From an uncultured Prevotella sp. (lineage in GTDB: Bacteria; Bacteroidota; Bacteroidia; Bacteroidales; Bacteroidaceae), in contig ONYL01000018.1 in the NCBI GenBank assembly GCA_900322035.1, positions 1 through 62,240 on the forward strand: DNA of 62,240 nucleotides, given 5' to 3'. Below, in pieces: positions 37,860 through 46,180 of the stretch. Position 1 is the first letter of the stretch, and each line of letters begins with the position of its first letter. The position numbers were made by a program, and so were the translations under genes. The notes beneath the pieces were generated by a model. It had not been told where the DNA came from and did no database searches. It worked only from the letters and a program-made list of their open reading frames with translations.

Positions 37860-38673
37860 CTACAGCCTTGCAATGTCCTCTACAGGCATTCCAGTCACTT
37901 TTGCAATCGTCTCCAATGGCAAGCCCAATGCTTTCATAGCCATAGCGTTCTTTTTCCTTTCATCAAGAGCACCTTGCTCGATGCCTTGTCTCATGCCTTG
38001 CTCAAGTCCCTTCTTCAGTCCTTTCAGCTCAGCTGTATCAAGGACGTTCTTCATGTCCCGATAGACCTTCAAGCTCTCCTCGTAGTCCTGGCGCTCCTCG
38101 GGAGTATATTTAGCTATCTCAGCCTGCTCAAAAAGCCGTTTGAAGACGCGCTCCTGCAAAGCGGCAGGATGTTCCATCAGACGAGAAAGGTTATGGAGGA
38201 CATAGAGCCATTTGTCATACATCGTCTCCAACTCTTCTTCCTTCTTGGTGAACTTTGGCATCTCAAGGTAGAGGAACGACAACTTGTCATAGAACACATG
38301 CTTGTCGTCAACATCCACCAACTTCACTTCGTGCCGAAGACTGTCCTTGGGGTATTCGTTGTCGGGGAAGACGAAATCCAAGATTCCAACCGTATAGACA
38401 CCTTTGAGCCTGAAATCCCAAAGGCCTTTCTTCCCTTGATTCTGTATAGGGAAAGTAGCGTAGAATACACTCCTGTCTTTGAAGAACTGCTGCTCAGCCT
38501 TCTGCATCTCAACGATAAACGTCTCACCCTGCTCGTTCTCGCAATATACATCGAAGATAGCACGGCGGTCGCCATAGCCATTGCCGAGGTTCTCGCCATT
38601 GAGATAGGTAAGATCACTCACCACTTCCTTCTTCAATCTCCCGTATGCTTCTGTCTGTCATATCTTTGTTCAT
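37860..38673 (-). pseudogene. Rpn family PD-(D/E)XK nuclease, damaged 5' end
   Basis: Most of a recombination-promoting nuclease/putative transposase is present. From about 38636 downwards it reads KKEVVSDLTYLNGEN, AIFDVYCENEQGETFIVEMQKAEQ (with the D...E.Q nuclease core), and it ends with the usual LKKGLEQGMRQGIEQG helix. The first 40 or so residues normal for the family are missing. Instead, a promoter-proximal ATG at 38673 opens a frame (MNKDMTDRSIREIEE...) that runs into a stop after about 20 codons in another frame. In its own frame the body begins only with TTG. The gene looks truncated and frameshifted. Confidence 0.75.
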
Positions 38674-38689
38674 TTTGGGGTTTCTGATG

Positions 38690-38697
38690 CAAATATA
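38690..38697 (-). promoter_or_regulatory. Promoter upstream of the damaged Rpn gene
   Basis: TATATTTGC on the minus strand fits the -7 box, 17 bp before ATG 38673. The promoter survived although the start of the gene did not. Confidence 0.5.
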
Positions 38698-39191
38698 GGA
38701 ATTGTTTATGATATGTGCAAAACATTTGGCGTATAAGTTTTCAGGGCGTTTGTTAGGAATTGAGGGGTTACTACAACTTTGTGGAAAACATTCGGAAAGA
38801 TCAAGGAAATTCCTATTATTTTAGAACTAAGACATGGATGCGATGTTTGATTCTTTGAACAGAACCTGTTAGGATTCTCTACGGTCAGAGCTTTTTCCAT
38901 CGCCGTTACCGTTCCCCCTCCCCCGCTTGTTCAAGATTCATGCCATTGCTGTCATGGTCTATGGTTTGTAATGGCATCAAGGCACTGCACTGATTTATCA
39001 AATAGAAACCTGCCCATTAGAAATCAAGTTGCAGGTTTCAAGTTGCTTTCGGCTTGCCCTATTATTGCTCCTGATGAGTTTGTTTCTTTCATGGTTGCAA
39101 GATGATAACGAAGTCTTGCCAAATATCTTCATACATCAAGGTGAAATACAAAGGCTGGCCAAAAGGCTCCTGCCTCCTAATTCTGTATAGG
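38698..39191. other. Intergenic region with one inverted repeat
   Basis: No gene is supported. GAAACCTGC (39005-39013) and GCAGGTTTC (39031-39039) form a perfect 9-bp inverted repeat without a T-run. Confidence 0.4.
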
Positions 39192-39743
39192 TCATTCCAC
39201 GAGTTTGAGAGCTTTGGCAAACTCCCACATCACGATGCCCGCTGTGGTACTCACGTTGAGGCTGTGCTTGGTGCCGAACTGCGGTATCTCAAGCGAGCCG
39301 TCGCAGAGATCCACCACCGACTGTTTCACGCCCTTTACCTCGTTGCCGAGAATCACAGCATAGGCGGCGTCAGCTCCATCGCCCACTATGGCCTGCTCCA
39401 AGCGTTGCAGCTTGGTGCTGTGCTCCACCTGCTCCACGGCCCAGACCTTCACCCCGTCTTTTTTCAGAGCCTGCACAGCGTCCTCCGTGCGCTCAAAATA
39501 GCGCCAGTCCACGCTGTCCTCGCCCCCGAGGGCGGTCTTGTGGATCTCGGCATTGGGCGGCGTGGCCGTGATGCCGCAGAGGTATACGGCACGGATGCGG
39601 AAGGCGTCGGCCGAGCGGAACACCGCGCCCACATTGTAGAGCGAGCGCACATCGTCGAGCACCACGGTGAGCTGCAGTTTGGGAGCTTCCTTAAACTCCT
39701 CCACGCTCAGACGGTGCATCTCTATGGTCTTGAGTTTTCTCAT
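39192..39743 (-). CDS. TrmH/SpoU family RNA methyltransferase
   Basis: A 183-aa SPOUT enzyme that 2'-O-methylates RNA. Motif 1 is LDDVRSLYNVGAVFRSADAF near residue 30; motifs 2 and 3 are AVILGNEVKGV and IPQFGTKHSLNVSTTAGIVMWEF, which form the knotted SAM site. The start at 39743 is chosen because ATG overlaps the stop of the upstream gene in an ATGA arrangement; the longer open frame upstream lies inside that gene. The target RNA is unknown. Confidence 0.92.
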   Translation of the reverse strand: MRKLKTIEMHRLSVEEFKEAPKLQLTVVLDDVRSLYNVGAVFRSADAFRIRAVYLCGITATPPNAEIHKTALGGEDSVDWRYFERTEDAVQALKKDGVKVWAVEQVEHSTKLQRLEQAIVGDGADAAYAVILGNEVKGVKQSVVDLCDGSLEIPQFGTKHSLNVSTTAGIVMWEFAKALKLVE

Positions 39744-41050
39744 TTGTCGGTTTTCTTTTGTGTCAGTGTTATCACCATGTTGACGTTGTCTATCTCCAAA
39801 CGGGCCCAGCGCTGCATGAAGTCGTTGCCCAGTCGGCCGTAGCCCCGCGTCAGGGCTCCCTCGTGGCTGCTCATGGCCACTACTTCCACCTTCTTCAGCG
39901 AGAAGGGCATGGAGCCGATGCTGAGGCTCACCTCGGGCATGACGAACACGCTGTTGTAGCTCACTCCGCCATAGCCCGCCGTGCCACGGATGTCCCATTT
40001 GCCTTGGGCCAGCACCTCGCTTTGGAAGTCGCGGTAGTAGTCGGTGCCCAGAGAACTTGTTGTGGAGCCGCTGTCCATGGCGAAGTCCATCACGCGGCCG
40101 TTCCTGCTCACTTTGGCATAAAGCGAATTGGGCAGGCAGAGCGTGGGCTTCTCGTGGGTCTCCACTGTGTCGGTATACAGGAACACGGCGCGTCGCTCCA
40201 AGTCGATGGCGTAACGGGCAAAGCGCGTCAGGAAAGGCTGTCCGATGATCAGTTCGAGACTGCCCATCAGACTCTGCGCGTGTGCGTTGTTGGCTTGCAG
40301 GTCGAGCACCACGAACGGCACGTTGCGCATCGTGAGGTTGCCCATACTGATGGAGTCGGCCACCACCACGTCGCCCTCGCCGCGCGCCGTGCCTTCCACC
40401 TGCACGCCATGGGCCACGGTGCGCAATCCCCACTTTCTGGCCAGCTGCGTGCTGATGACGTTGTAGCTCGCGCCGGTGTCGAAGCAGGCCTTTGAGGCTT
40501 TGCCGTTGAAGGAGCAGGGCACCATGAAAAGCGTCCCCGTGGAGTCTGTCCGCTCCAGCCTGAGCGGCAGGTCGTAGCGCTGCCGCCCGTCGGTCTCGAA
40601 CAGTCGGTAGGCGCTCAGTGCGCGGTACACGTCGAGCGAGCGGCGGGCTTGGTCGCGGAGCGGGAATTGGGGCGAGTCCTTTGTCTGGTCGAGGAAAGTC
40701 TCAAGCAGCCACGCCGCCGAGTCCTGACGGTTGAGCTTGCTGTAGTCGGAAGCCATCAAGAACATCATCGAGGCCACGTTGCCCCCGCCCATTTGGGTCT
40801 GGTGGCGGCGCAGCAGCGTGCGTATGCTGCTGATGGCCTGTCGGGGGCGGTTGAACATTTGGTCGAGCATGGCCTTGGAGAAGTCGCGCAGCAGGGGACT
40901 GATGCGCTGGCTGTCGGCGGCGTAGAGGTCGGCCAGCTCAAACCATCGGCTCCCGTTGAGGTAAGTCCCCGCGAGGCTGTCGGCGTTCTGCGCCGCGATG
41001 GGTGCTGCGTTCAGGAGGAGAACCGAGATAAAAAAGAAAAGCCGTCTCAT
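39740..41050 (-). CDS. Secreted aspartic protease from an internal start (alternative product)
   Basis: Starting at the internal ATG 41050 gives a 436-aa protein with an N-terminal signal peptide cut near APIAAQ, an alpha-helical repeat-like region and two retropepsin-like lobes (DTGA and DSGS). This is the more natural product for the protease half: exported, periplasmic or membrane-anchored. Whether ribosomes restart here, or the fusion is made and then cut, cannot be told from the sequence. Confidence 0.5.
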   Translation of the reverse strand: MRRLFFFISVLLLNAAPIAAQNADSLAGTYLNGSRWFELADLYAADSQRISPLLRDFSKAMLDQMFNRPRQAISSIRTLLRRHQTQMGGGNVASMMFLMASDYSKLNRQDSAAWLLETFLDQTKDSPQFPLRDQARRSLDVYRALSAYRLFETDGRQRYDLPLRLERTDSTGTLFMVPCSFNGKASKACFDTGASYNVISTQLARKWGLRTVAHGVQVEGTARGEGDVVVADSISMGNLTMRNVPFVVLDLQANNAHAQSLMGSLELIIGQPFLTRFARYAIDLERRAVFLYTDTVETHEKPTLCLPNSLYAKVSRNGRVMDFAMDSGSTTSSLGTDYYRDFQSEVLAQGKWDIRGTAGYGGVSYNSVFVMPEVSLSIGSMPFSLKKVEVVAMSSHEGALTRGYGRLGNDFMQRWARLEIDNVNMVITLTQKKTDK

Positions 41051-41482
41051 ACCCGTTACTCGCCGTCCCTTCACGTTGTAGGCCAACGCGTAGGCCTTGA
41101 TTTGCTTCACCATGGCCAGGAGACCGTTGCTGCGCGTGGGCGACAGATGCTCGCGTAGTCCTATCCTGTCGATGAAGTAGAGGTCGGCGTCGAGGATCTC
41201 CTTGGGTGTGTGTCCGCTGATGACGCGGATGAGCAGCGCGATGATGCCCTTCACGATGAGCGCGTCGCTGTCGGCGGTGAAGAAGAGCTTGCCGTCGCGC
41301 TCGTCGCATTGCAGCCACACGCGGCTTTGGCAACCGTCGATGAGGTTTTGCTCAGTCTTGTATTTTTCGTTGAGCTCGTCCAGGTCGTTGCCTAAGTCGA
41401 TGAGCATCTGGTATTTGTCCATCCAGTCGGTGAGGTCGGAAAACTCCTCTATCACCTCATCTTGTGCTTCGTTGATAGTCAT
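39740..41482 (-). CDS. sufE: In-frame fusion of SufE with a retropepsin-like aspartic protease
   Basis: A single 580-aa open frame joins two unrelated proteins. Residues 1-140 are a SufE sulfur-acceptor protein for Fe-S cluster assembly, with the catalytic Cys51 in IDGCQSRVW. Residues 145-165 (MRRLFFFISVLLLNAAPIAAQ) look like a complete signal peptide in mid-chain. The rest has two aspartic-protease-like active sites, Asp335 in CFDTGASYN and Asp470 in MDSGSTTSS. A signal peptide in the middle of a cytosolic protein is implausible, so the likely history is two genes whose stop was lost. The TAA just before the second ATG lies in another frame. It is 12 bp behind the U32 gene and overlaps trmH by 4 bp. 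Confidence 0.85.
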   Translation of the reverse strand: MTINEAQDEVIEEFSDLTDWMDKYQMLIDLGNDLDELNEKYKTEQNLIDGCQSRVWLQCDERDGKLFFTADSDALIVKGIIALLIRVISGHTPKEILDADLYFIDRIGLREHLSPTRSNGLLAMVKQIKAYALAYNVKGRRVTGMRRLFFFISVLLLNAAPIAAQNADSLAGTYLNGSRWFELADLYAADSQRISPLLRDFSKAMLDQMFNRPRQAISSIRTLLRRHQTQMGGGNVASMMFLMASDYSKLNRQDSAAWLLETFLDQTKDSPQFPLRDQARRSLDVYRALSAYRLFETDGRQRYDLPLRLERTDSTGTLFMVPCSFNGKASKACFDTGASYNVISTQLARKWGLRTVAHGVQVEGTARGEGDVVVADSISMGNLTMRNVPFVVLDLQANNAHAQSLMGSLELIIGQPFLTRFARYAIDLERRAVFLYTDTVETHEKPTLCLPNSLYAKVSRNGRVMDFAMDSGSTTSSLGTDYYRDFQSEVLAQGKWDIRGTAGYGGVSYNSVFVMPEVSLSIGSMPFSLKKVEVVAMSSHEGALTRGYGRLGNDFMQRWARLEIDNVNMVITLTQKKTDK

Positions 41483-41494
41483 ATTCGTATTGTT

Positions 41495-42757
41495 TTATTG
41501 ATTTTCTGATTCCTGGTCCTTTACGATCTTGAAGAGTTTGTCGCTGGGGCGTATCTTGCCCGTTACCTTTATGGAGACTCGGGTGCCCTTCTGCGCGGTA
41601 GTCACAGCTCCGTGGTCGTCGTGGATCTCGTCGGCGGTGACGTACATCACTCCCGTGGTGGGGCCGGTGATGAGCATCTTGTCGCCCACGCTGAACTCTG
41701 CGGCCTCGCAGGTGAACTCAGCCACGCCGAGGTGGGAGAAGTATTTCACGCCGCGCCCCACGTAGACCTTCCTCTCCGTGGCCACGGATCCGTAGTGCTT
41801 GTTCCATTCGCCCATCTTCTGTCCCAAGTAGTAGCCGTCCCAGAAACCACGGTTGAACACCGTGGCGAGGCGTTCGTCCCACTCGTTCTTCTTTTCTTCG
41901 GTGAAAGTGCCGTCGAGCACGCTCTGTATGGCCTCCTTGTAGCAGCTCACCACAGTGTAGACATATTCGGGGCCACGGGCGCGTCCCTCGATCTTGAACA
42001 CCCTCACGCCGGACTTCATCATCTTGTCGATGAAGCGCACGGTCTTGAGATCCTTGGGACTCATGATGTATTTGTTGTCGATGTCGAGCTGGTTGCCCGT
42101 CTCGTCGTCGGTCACGGTGTAGGAGCGGCGGCAGATCTGCGTACACTCTCCGCGGTTGGCCGAGCGGTTGGCGGCGTGCAGGCTCATGTAGCATTTTCCG
42201 CTCACGGCCATGCAGAGTGCGCCGTGGCAGAACATCTCTATGCGCACGAGGTTGCCGCTGGGGCCGGTGATGTGCTGCTGCTCTATCTGCTCGTGGACGT
42301 GGGCCACCTGATCCATGTTGAGCTCGCGCGCCAGCACCACCACGTCGGCAAACTGGGCGTAGAACTTCAAGGCCTCGACGTTGCCAATATTGAGCTGCGT
42401 GGAGAGATGCACCTCCACTCCCTTCTCGCGGCAGTAGTTCATCACCGCCACATCCGAGGCGATGACGGCCGAGATGCCGGCTTCTGCGGCGGCATCGATG
42501 ATGCGGCGCATGTCGGGCAGGTCACTGTCGTAGATAAGGGTGTTCACCGTGAGGTAGGTTTTCACACCCTGCTCATTGCAAGTCTGGGCGATTTCGCGCA
42601 AATCCTCGATATTGAAGTGGTTGGCACTGTGGGAGCGCATATTGAGTTGCCCGATACCGAAATACACGGAGTCGGCACCAGCCTGCAGCGCTGCGGCCAA
42701 CGACTCGCGTGAACCCACGGGAGCCATGATTTCAAAGTCTTTTCTTTCCATAGTCAT
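41495..42757 (-). CDS. U32 family protein, TrhP/YegQ-like tRNA hydroxylation factor
   Basis: A protein of about 420 aa in the U32 family, which despite the name is not clearly peptidase. It has EIMAPVGSRESLAAALQAGADSVYFG at the N-terminus and the block EMFCHGALCMAVSGKCYMS... followed by GECTQICRRSY, whose cysteines are proposed to hold an Fe-S cluster. E. coli TrhP and its relatives act in tRNA uridine-34 hydroxylation. The start at 42757 (MTMERKDF) or 42751 is chosen; the longest frame begins with GTG. Its 5' UTR contains a multi-hairpin repeat. Confidence 0.85.
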   Translation of the reverse strand: MTMERKDFEIMAPVGSRESLAAALQAGADSVYFGIGQLNMRSHSANHFNIEDLREIAQTCNEQGVKTYLTVNTLIYDSDLPDMRRIIDAAAEAGISAVIASDVAVMNYCREKGVEVHLSTQLNIGNVEALKFYAQFADVVVLARELNMDQVAHVHEQIEQQHITGPSGNLVRIEMFCHGALCMAVSGKCYMSLHAANRSANRGECTQICRRSYTVTDDETGNQLDIDNKYIMSPKDLKTVRFIDKMMKSGVRVFKIEGRARGPEYVYTVVSCYKEAIQSVLDGTFTEEKKNEWDERLATVFNRGFWDGYYLGQKMGEWNKHYGSVATERKVYVGRGVKYFSHLGVAEFTCEAAEFSVGDKMLITGPTTGVMYVTADEIHDDHGAVTTAQKGTRVSIKVTGKIRPSDKLFKIVKDQESENQ

Positions 42758-42802
42758 TGCCGTTGACGGATGGTTGTCCGTCACTAATCAGTTTTCACTG
42801 TA

Positions 42803-42885
42803 GTAGGAGGTGCAGCGTCTCGCTGCACGTTCTCACACGGCGTCTCGCCGCACGTTCTCGCACAGTGGGACGCCGTGCCTCCTAC
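42803..42885. repeat. Multi-hairpin palindromic repeat in a 5' UTR
   Basis: Outer arms GTAGGAGG (42803-42810) and CCTCCTAC (42878-42885) enclose tandem hairpins: GCAGCG TCT CGCTGC, CGGCG TCT CGCCG, and a GCACAG/CACGGCG part. ACGTTCTC links the units. The element lies between the predicted promoter and the start codon of the U32 gene, so it would be transcribed into the leader. Confidence 0.6.
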
Positions 42886-42894
42886 TTGTCGCTG

Positions 42895-42902
42895 CAAAGT
42901 TA
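42895..42902 (-). promoter_or_regulatory. Promoter of the U32-sufE-trmH operon
   Basis: TAACTTTGC on the minus strand fits the -7 box. The predicted leader of about 130 nt contains the hairpin repeat. Confidence 0.6.
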
Positions 42903-43020
42903 CTAAAAAGTTGGGAGTTGGAAGATGGTTGTAGTTAGGAATTAGGAATACAATGAATCGTTTTAACCCGTATGAGGCTGAAAGGCTGATTTGAAATCGG
43001 ATAATCAACAGGTACATTCA

Positions 43021-43815
43021 TTGTGTCCTACTGCATTTTGCCATATTCAATTTCCTTGTTCAGGAAATCGTATACATAGCCTGGAGCTTGGAAGTAGAGG
43101 CCGGAACGGGGATCGGAAAGCTTCTCGTAAGTTTCTGAAGTCTTACACGGGCGCATCCGACGATGAGTTGGTAGGGCAATTGAACGGCAATATTCACATG
43201 CAGTTGTTCTGCTGTGCGCTTATAGACCCGTCCTAACCTCTGAAAAAACGGGAGGATAGACAGTGCAATCCGCAACCGCCTAGCCCCCTTGCATGACATC
43301 CGCGGCATGCAGAGTAGACTCTATGACAAGTGGAGTTCGGTGCTGCATGACAAAGATCTGTGCATGACAGATGCCACCTGCTACGAGGAGCCTTGAGATA
43401 CCCTACAGGAGTGAAGTTGTTTTGGGAGTGCTGTGAGTGGCTTCACGCCCTGACGCTCAAGACGCGCAAAGAACTCAATGTCAGGTTGCTGCGCAGCAAA
43501 TACAACGAAGTCGAGAAGGAGCGCCTGACCTATGCCAAGCAGATCCGTCACTCGACGGCGACAGCACGCAAGATTCTGCACCGCCTTATCCACTTGCTCA
43601 AAAAACTCATTGGATATTGGGACTGGCTGTGCAAGGAGCCAGCCAATGCCATTGCGCTGACGGCTGAGCAGTAGAAACGGCTTGGAACCCAGCGGAAGGT
43701 CTTGACCATTTCAACGGCATAGAACATCGCATCGTTAGCATTGACCGCCCGTACATACGTCCAATAGTGAGGGGCAAGGTGAACAAGCCGGTGGAGTTTG
43801 GTGCCTCTACAATTG
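43021..43815 (+). pseudogene. Decayed DDE transposase (IS1182/IS5-like)
   Basis: Pieces of one transposase can be read by switching frames. First comes LKSYTGASDDELVGQLNGNI; then, after a shift near 43240, GRIDSAIRNRLAPLHDIRGM and CMTDATCYE with the first catalytic Asp. After another shift near 43375 comes WECCEWLHALTLKTRKELNV. Then, after in-frame stops at about 43672 and 43720, RIVSIDRPYIRPIVRGKVNK. The C-terminal catalytic part is missing. The assignment to IS1182 or IS5 is by memory of the family, not by search. Confidence 0.75.
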
Positions 43816-43874
43816 CTGCGAGGAGGCTTGCTAAGGAGGAAGAGGAAAAATTTGAAAAAACGATTGCGCCGAAT

Positions 43875-44726
43875 TCATTCTGAAATTTCTATAGGATTAT
43901 AGGGCAGGACTTTATGAAAGAGTTTTAGAGTTTCAGAATCATCCGTTTTATTTGGGTTAAGCCCCATTTTAATCCCCGACATTTCTGCGGCTTCTGCAAA
44001 AGACATTTCACTTTTTGCCTTATCGAATTCCTTTTGGCTAACTTTCTCGTAATGATTGAAATCTTTGGGCAACGTAATCAATTCAGAGCCATTAGCACGC
44101 TGAATGCCAATAGCCTTAAACACATATTGCATCGTCTGGTCTGAAGCTTGCAAAATGAGCCCTGGCAAACCTCTTAGTTTCCACGGTCCCAGACTCAAAG
44201 GAATGTCCTCTGTGAACCACGCACTCCAATCTCGGCCTTTATAATGAATGGTTGCTAAGGTGCAATTATAACCGAGAATATTTGCGCAGCTATCGGCAAT
44301 CACACGCCATTGGGGATTAACCAAATCCTCGTTTATTTTATAAAACACATGATAAATGGCATCCGTAACCGTAGTCATTCCCTTTGGATAGTTCTGATAT
44401 ACTTTCCACGTAATTGCACCCCGAGGAGTTCCTCTTTTGAACTTTTTGCCTTGGCTATATGCAAGATTGAGCAAAGAATCCCTGCGATAATTGGTGTAGC
44501 TATAAAAGCAACTTATGCTTTGACCTATATCTAAACGCATGATGTCTGTTGAACAGATATAATGCCCTGACGAATCTTTCATTACTGGATTGGCGACTGA
44601 TTTGACTTCGTAACAAATGCGGTAAGCCACGCTGTCGATTGCATCACCTGCAAACGGAAGTATGTTCTGAGCTATTGTTGTTTGAAAAACAAGAGACATC
44701 AACAAGATAAAAATAATATTTTTCAT
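43875..44726 (-). CDS. GLPGLI family exported protein
   Basis: A 283-aa protein with a signal peptide ending near FQTTIAQ (start 44726, MKNIIFILLM). The diagnostic GLPGLI motif appears in GPWKLRGLPGLILQASD near residue 190. The family is found in Bacteroidetes, often beside TonB-receptor-like barrel proteins, and its function is unknown. Here it lies downstream of two small peptide genes and 2 kb from such a barrel. The sequence is AT-richer than the flanking housekeeping genes, consistent with an accessory island. Confidence 0.85.
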   Translation of the reverse strand: MKNIIFILLMSLVFQTTIAQNILPFAGDAIDSVAYRICYEVKSVANPVMKDSSGHYICSTDIMRLDIGQSISCFYSYTNYRRDSLLNLAYSQGKKFKRGTPRGAITWKVYQNYPKGMTTVTDAIYHVFYKINEDLVNPQWRVIADSCANILGYNCTLATIHYKGRDWSAWFTEDIPLSLGPWKLRGLPGLILQASDQTMQYVFKAIGIQRANGSELITLPKDFNHYEKVSQKEFDKAKSEMSFAEAAEMSGIKMGLNPNKTDDSETLKLFHKVLPYNPIEISE

Positions 44727-44868
44727 AATAGTTGTAAACCTTATTCTAAGTAAAGAGTTATTAAACAATAACTACAGAAGCAGGAATGTATTCATTCCTG
44801 CACTATGGGTCTTTAAGAAGAAGTAATAAGAAAAATCCGATTTAATTAAATATCTATGTCATAGACAT

Positions 44869-45108
44869 TTACGCTTGCACAGGAACTTTTCCATTATACC
44901 TATCTATCTCTTGCTTCTTCTCTAACATGGTTTCATACGTATCAATAAACCACAATACCATCTCTTCGCTAAAATCTGCAGGGAGGGCATGAACAATACC
45001 ATCTGATGTCATAACATATTGGTAATTGTCTGCATTTGCATCATTTACGAACACGAAATTCATGCAAAGAGAAAGCATCAATACAAAAATGAGTTTCTTT
45101 ATCTTCAT
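44869..45108 (-). CDS. Small secreted peptide, paralogue A
   Basis: A 79-aa protein with signal peptide MKIKKLIFVLMLSLCMNFVF and a cleavage site near ANA-D. The mature 52 residues contain QYVMTSDGIVHALPADFSEE followed by VLWFIDTYETMLEKKQEIDRYNG. The second half is predicted helical. The gene just upstream encodes a clear paralogue. No known family is recognised; the size and export suggest a peptide precursor or a small periplasmic partner of the neighbouring GLPGLI protein. Confidence 0.65.
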   Translation of the reverse strand: MKIKKLIFVLMLSLCMNFVFVNDANADNYQYVMTSDGIVHALPADFSEEMVLWFIDTYETMLEKKQEIDRYNGKVPVQA

Positions 45109-45158
45109 AATTAACTCAAATAAAATATGAAATTGTATGATTTAATTTATGCGTGTTA

Positions 45159-45396
45159 TCAACAAGGATATGGCTTAGGTTGACGATTATACCATTCCTT
45201 GAATTCCAGACAATACTCATACCATTCTAAAAAAAAACACAACGGACTCTTCGCTCATGTCTGCTGGCAATAGAATTTGATTTCCGTCACTAGTAATGAC
45301 TATTTGATACGAAGCTCCTTCTGCAGCATTGGCCTTTTGAACTGCAAACAAGGTCAAACTCGCTATTAATGCTAAGCAAAATATAATTTTTCTCAT
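45159..45396 (-). pseudogene. Small secreted peptide, paralogue B, frameshifted at a T9 run
   Basis: As read, the gene starts at 45396 (MRKIIFCLALIASLTLFAVQ), contains YQIVITSDGNQILLPADMSEESVV, and stops at 45217 after 59 aa. A run of nine Ts lies at the SEESVVFFF codons. Removing one T continues the frame through FFLEWYEYCLEFKEWYNRQP to a stop at 45159. This gives 78 aa and aligns with paralogue A (79 aa) over its whole length. The gene is therefore switched off by a single-base change in a homopolymer, which may be reversible, slippage-prone, or a sequencing error. Confidence 0.7.
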
Positions 45397-46180
45397 TGCT
45401 AATGTTTTTTTATTAATTAAATTAGGTTTAAGAACAAGAGTAGTGCTCAAGACTGAAAAGTGTTTAACACCCCCTTAGATTGTTATGTTGGCAAAGTTAA
45501 TGATTTATTTTTAAAGAACATATTGTTTTTATGTATTTGATAATAAAAAACATTTTTATATATATTTTCAGGATGGCAAAATCTTATATTTTGAAATTCA
45601 GTATTTGTTTTCAAGGATTTCTAAAGGTAAGGCCTCGAATATGAGACTTTTTTACAAGATGTTTCAGAGTTATTATAATAGCCGCATCCTTTTAAGTTCT
45701 GGGCTGTTCTGTGGGGTTTGGTGTTCCAAAATGATTGGTAGAGATTCTTAGAATATTTTGTGAAAAGTCTGTATATACTGTATATAACCTGTGAAAACGA
45801 TCAAAAAAAACAAAATGCAAAAACAGGTTGTCGGCATAGATGGTCTCAACTATTACGCCAGTCCCTATCACTATTGTGACTATTGACAGCGGCCTCCTAA
45901 AGCATGTGGCGGCCGACCTCGGCGACTGTCCTTGTGTACGGATGTTATAATGTTCGTTTTTCGTCCATTTCGGTTTTCTGTGATATAGCGATATAACACC
46001 GCTCACATTCTGGTCGGTGTCTTTTTTCTCCATTTAGCTTAGGTCATGCTGGTTTGATTCGTAAGCTTGTATTGTCAGAATCTAAAAATATCATTAAATG
46101 TAGTTGTATTATGTTATATTGTTTGTGTTTCAAGGATATTATACTTACTTTTGGTTAAGTATAAACCAATTCAATTAAAA
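45397..46180. other. AT-rich divergent intergenic region
   Basis: A -7 box TAACTTTG on the minus strand at 45499-45492 could drive the peptide and GLPGLI genes. A 113-codon open frame at 45692-46033 (minus) has no signal peptide and no recognised motif and is not supported as a gene. The region is clearly richer in A and T than the window average. Confidence 0.4.

Noticed and set aside
37779-38687. 302-codon plus-strand frame opposite the Rpn gene
   Set aside because: Antisense of a frame with clear nuclease motifs; long only because of codon composition.
39744-40433. Upstream extension of the TrmH reading frame
   Set aside because: It overlaps the protease gene in another frame and has shadow composition; the ATG at 39743 with ATGA overlap is the natural start.
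42803-42885. CRISPR-like tandem repeats
   Set aside because: The units are self-complementary hairpins without spacers of regular length, and there are no cas genes.
45692-46033. 113-codon minus-strand frame in the divergent AT-rich region
   Set aside because: No signal peptide, motif or promoter; could be a relic but evidence is lacking.
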